Source of the DNA: an uncultured Prevotellaceae bacterium
Lineage (GTDB): Bacteria > Bacteroidota > Bacteroidia > Bacteroidales > Muribaculaceae
Length of the DNA stretch: 6,168 nucleotides
Direction of reading: 5' to 3'
NCBI GenBank assembly: GCA_937896015.1
Contig: CALBLR010000205.1
Coordinates: 1 to 6,168, forward strand
How positions within the stretch are numbered: position 1 is the first letter of the stretch; the number at the start of each line of letters is the position of its first letter. Of this stretch, positions 6,053 through 6,168 are shown piece by piece. Both the position numbers and the translations under genes were made by a program. Under the pieces are notes generated by a model that made no database searches, was not told the origin of the DNA, and saw nothing but the letters and a program-made list of their open reading frames with translations.

Positions 6053-6168
6053 CTACAGCAGCGAAATCAGCTCATCTATCTGCTCGTCGGTGGTGGCCCA
6101 AGTGGTGGCGAAGCGAATCACGTGGTGACTGTTGCCCACGCCTTCAATCACGTTGAAGCCCACACGCT
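6053..6168 (-). CDS. Probable low-specificity L-threonine aldolase, C-terminal fragment
   Basis: Only the last 37 codons are present, read on the minus strand from the window edge to the TAG at 6053-6055. The fragment runs RVGFNVIEGVGNSHHV and then IRFATTWATTDEQIDELISL. The (V/I)R(F/L)xTxWATT(D/E)E.(I/V)DEL ending resembles the C-terminus of the fold-type-I PLP enzymes of the low-specificity L-threonine aldolase / beta-eliminating lyase group, which split L-threonine and allo-threonine into glycine and acetaldehyde. The PLP lysine and the rest of the active site lie outside the window, so another fold-type-I enzyme cannot be excluded. The gene has its own terminator just downstream, so it is separate from the DUF4932-type gene that follows. 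Confidence 0.66.
   Translation of the reverse strand, partial: RVGFNVIEGVGNSHHVIRFATTWATTDEQIDELISLL

Overview
The window looks like ordinary chromosome of a GC-rich member of the Bacteroidales, possibly Muribaculaceae or a relative (family-level placement is inference). The signs are the gene content (argC-argD-proC order, a DUF4932-type protein, an 'ASPEG' OmpA-like TPR lipoprotein), the lack of Shine-Dalgarno sequences before the starts, and -7 boxes of the Bacteroidetes form TAnnTTTG. No mobile element, CRISPR array, tRNA or rRNA is visible.

Layout. Positions 2-2592 on the plus strand hold amino-acid biosynthesis genes and a DNA-binding gene: the 3' end of argC, complete argD, complete proC, then a small ssb paralogue. 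ArgC and ArgD are consecutive steps of arginine synthesis, probably through N-succinylated intermediates as known in Bacteroides, and ProC makes proline from pyrroline-5-carboxylate. A 13-bp inverted repeat and a -7-like box lie between argD and proC. A 151-bp gap with an imperfect direct repeat leads to a 561-residue lipoprotein (2744-4429) with an Ig-like N-terminus, a central OmpA-like domain and C-terminal TPRs. It ends at a strong intrinsic terminator.

The right part is on the minus strand. A secreted DUF4932-type protein with a zincin HEFSH motif (4521-5909) converges on the lipoprotein gene. Upstream of it is the C-terminal end of a probable low-specificity L-threonine aldolase (6053-6168, cut by the window edge). 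The aldolase terminator and the predicted promoter of the DUF4932 gene overlap within about 50 bp.

No new multi-gene system is evident. The points most worth checking are the SSB without an acidic C-terminal tip, the domain order and altered peptidoglycan-binding site of the TPR lipoprotein, the uncharacterised DUF4932 putative metalloprotease, and the compact intergenic regulatory structures.
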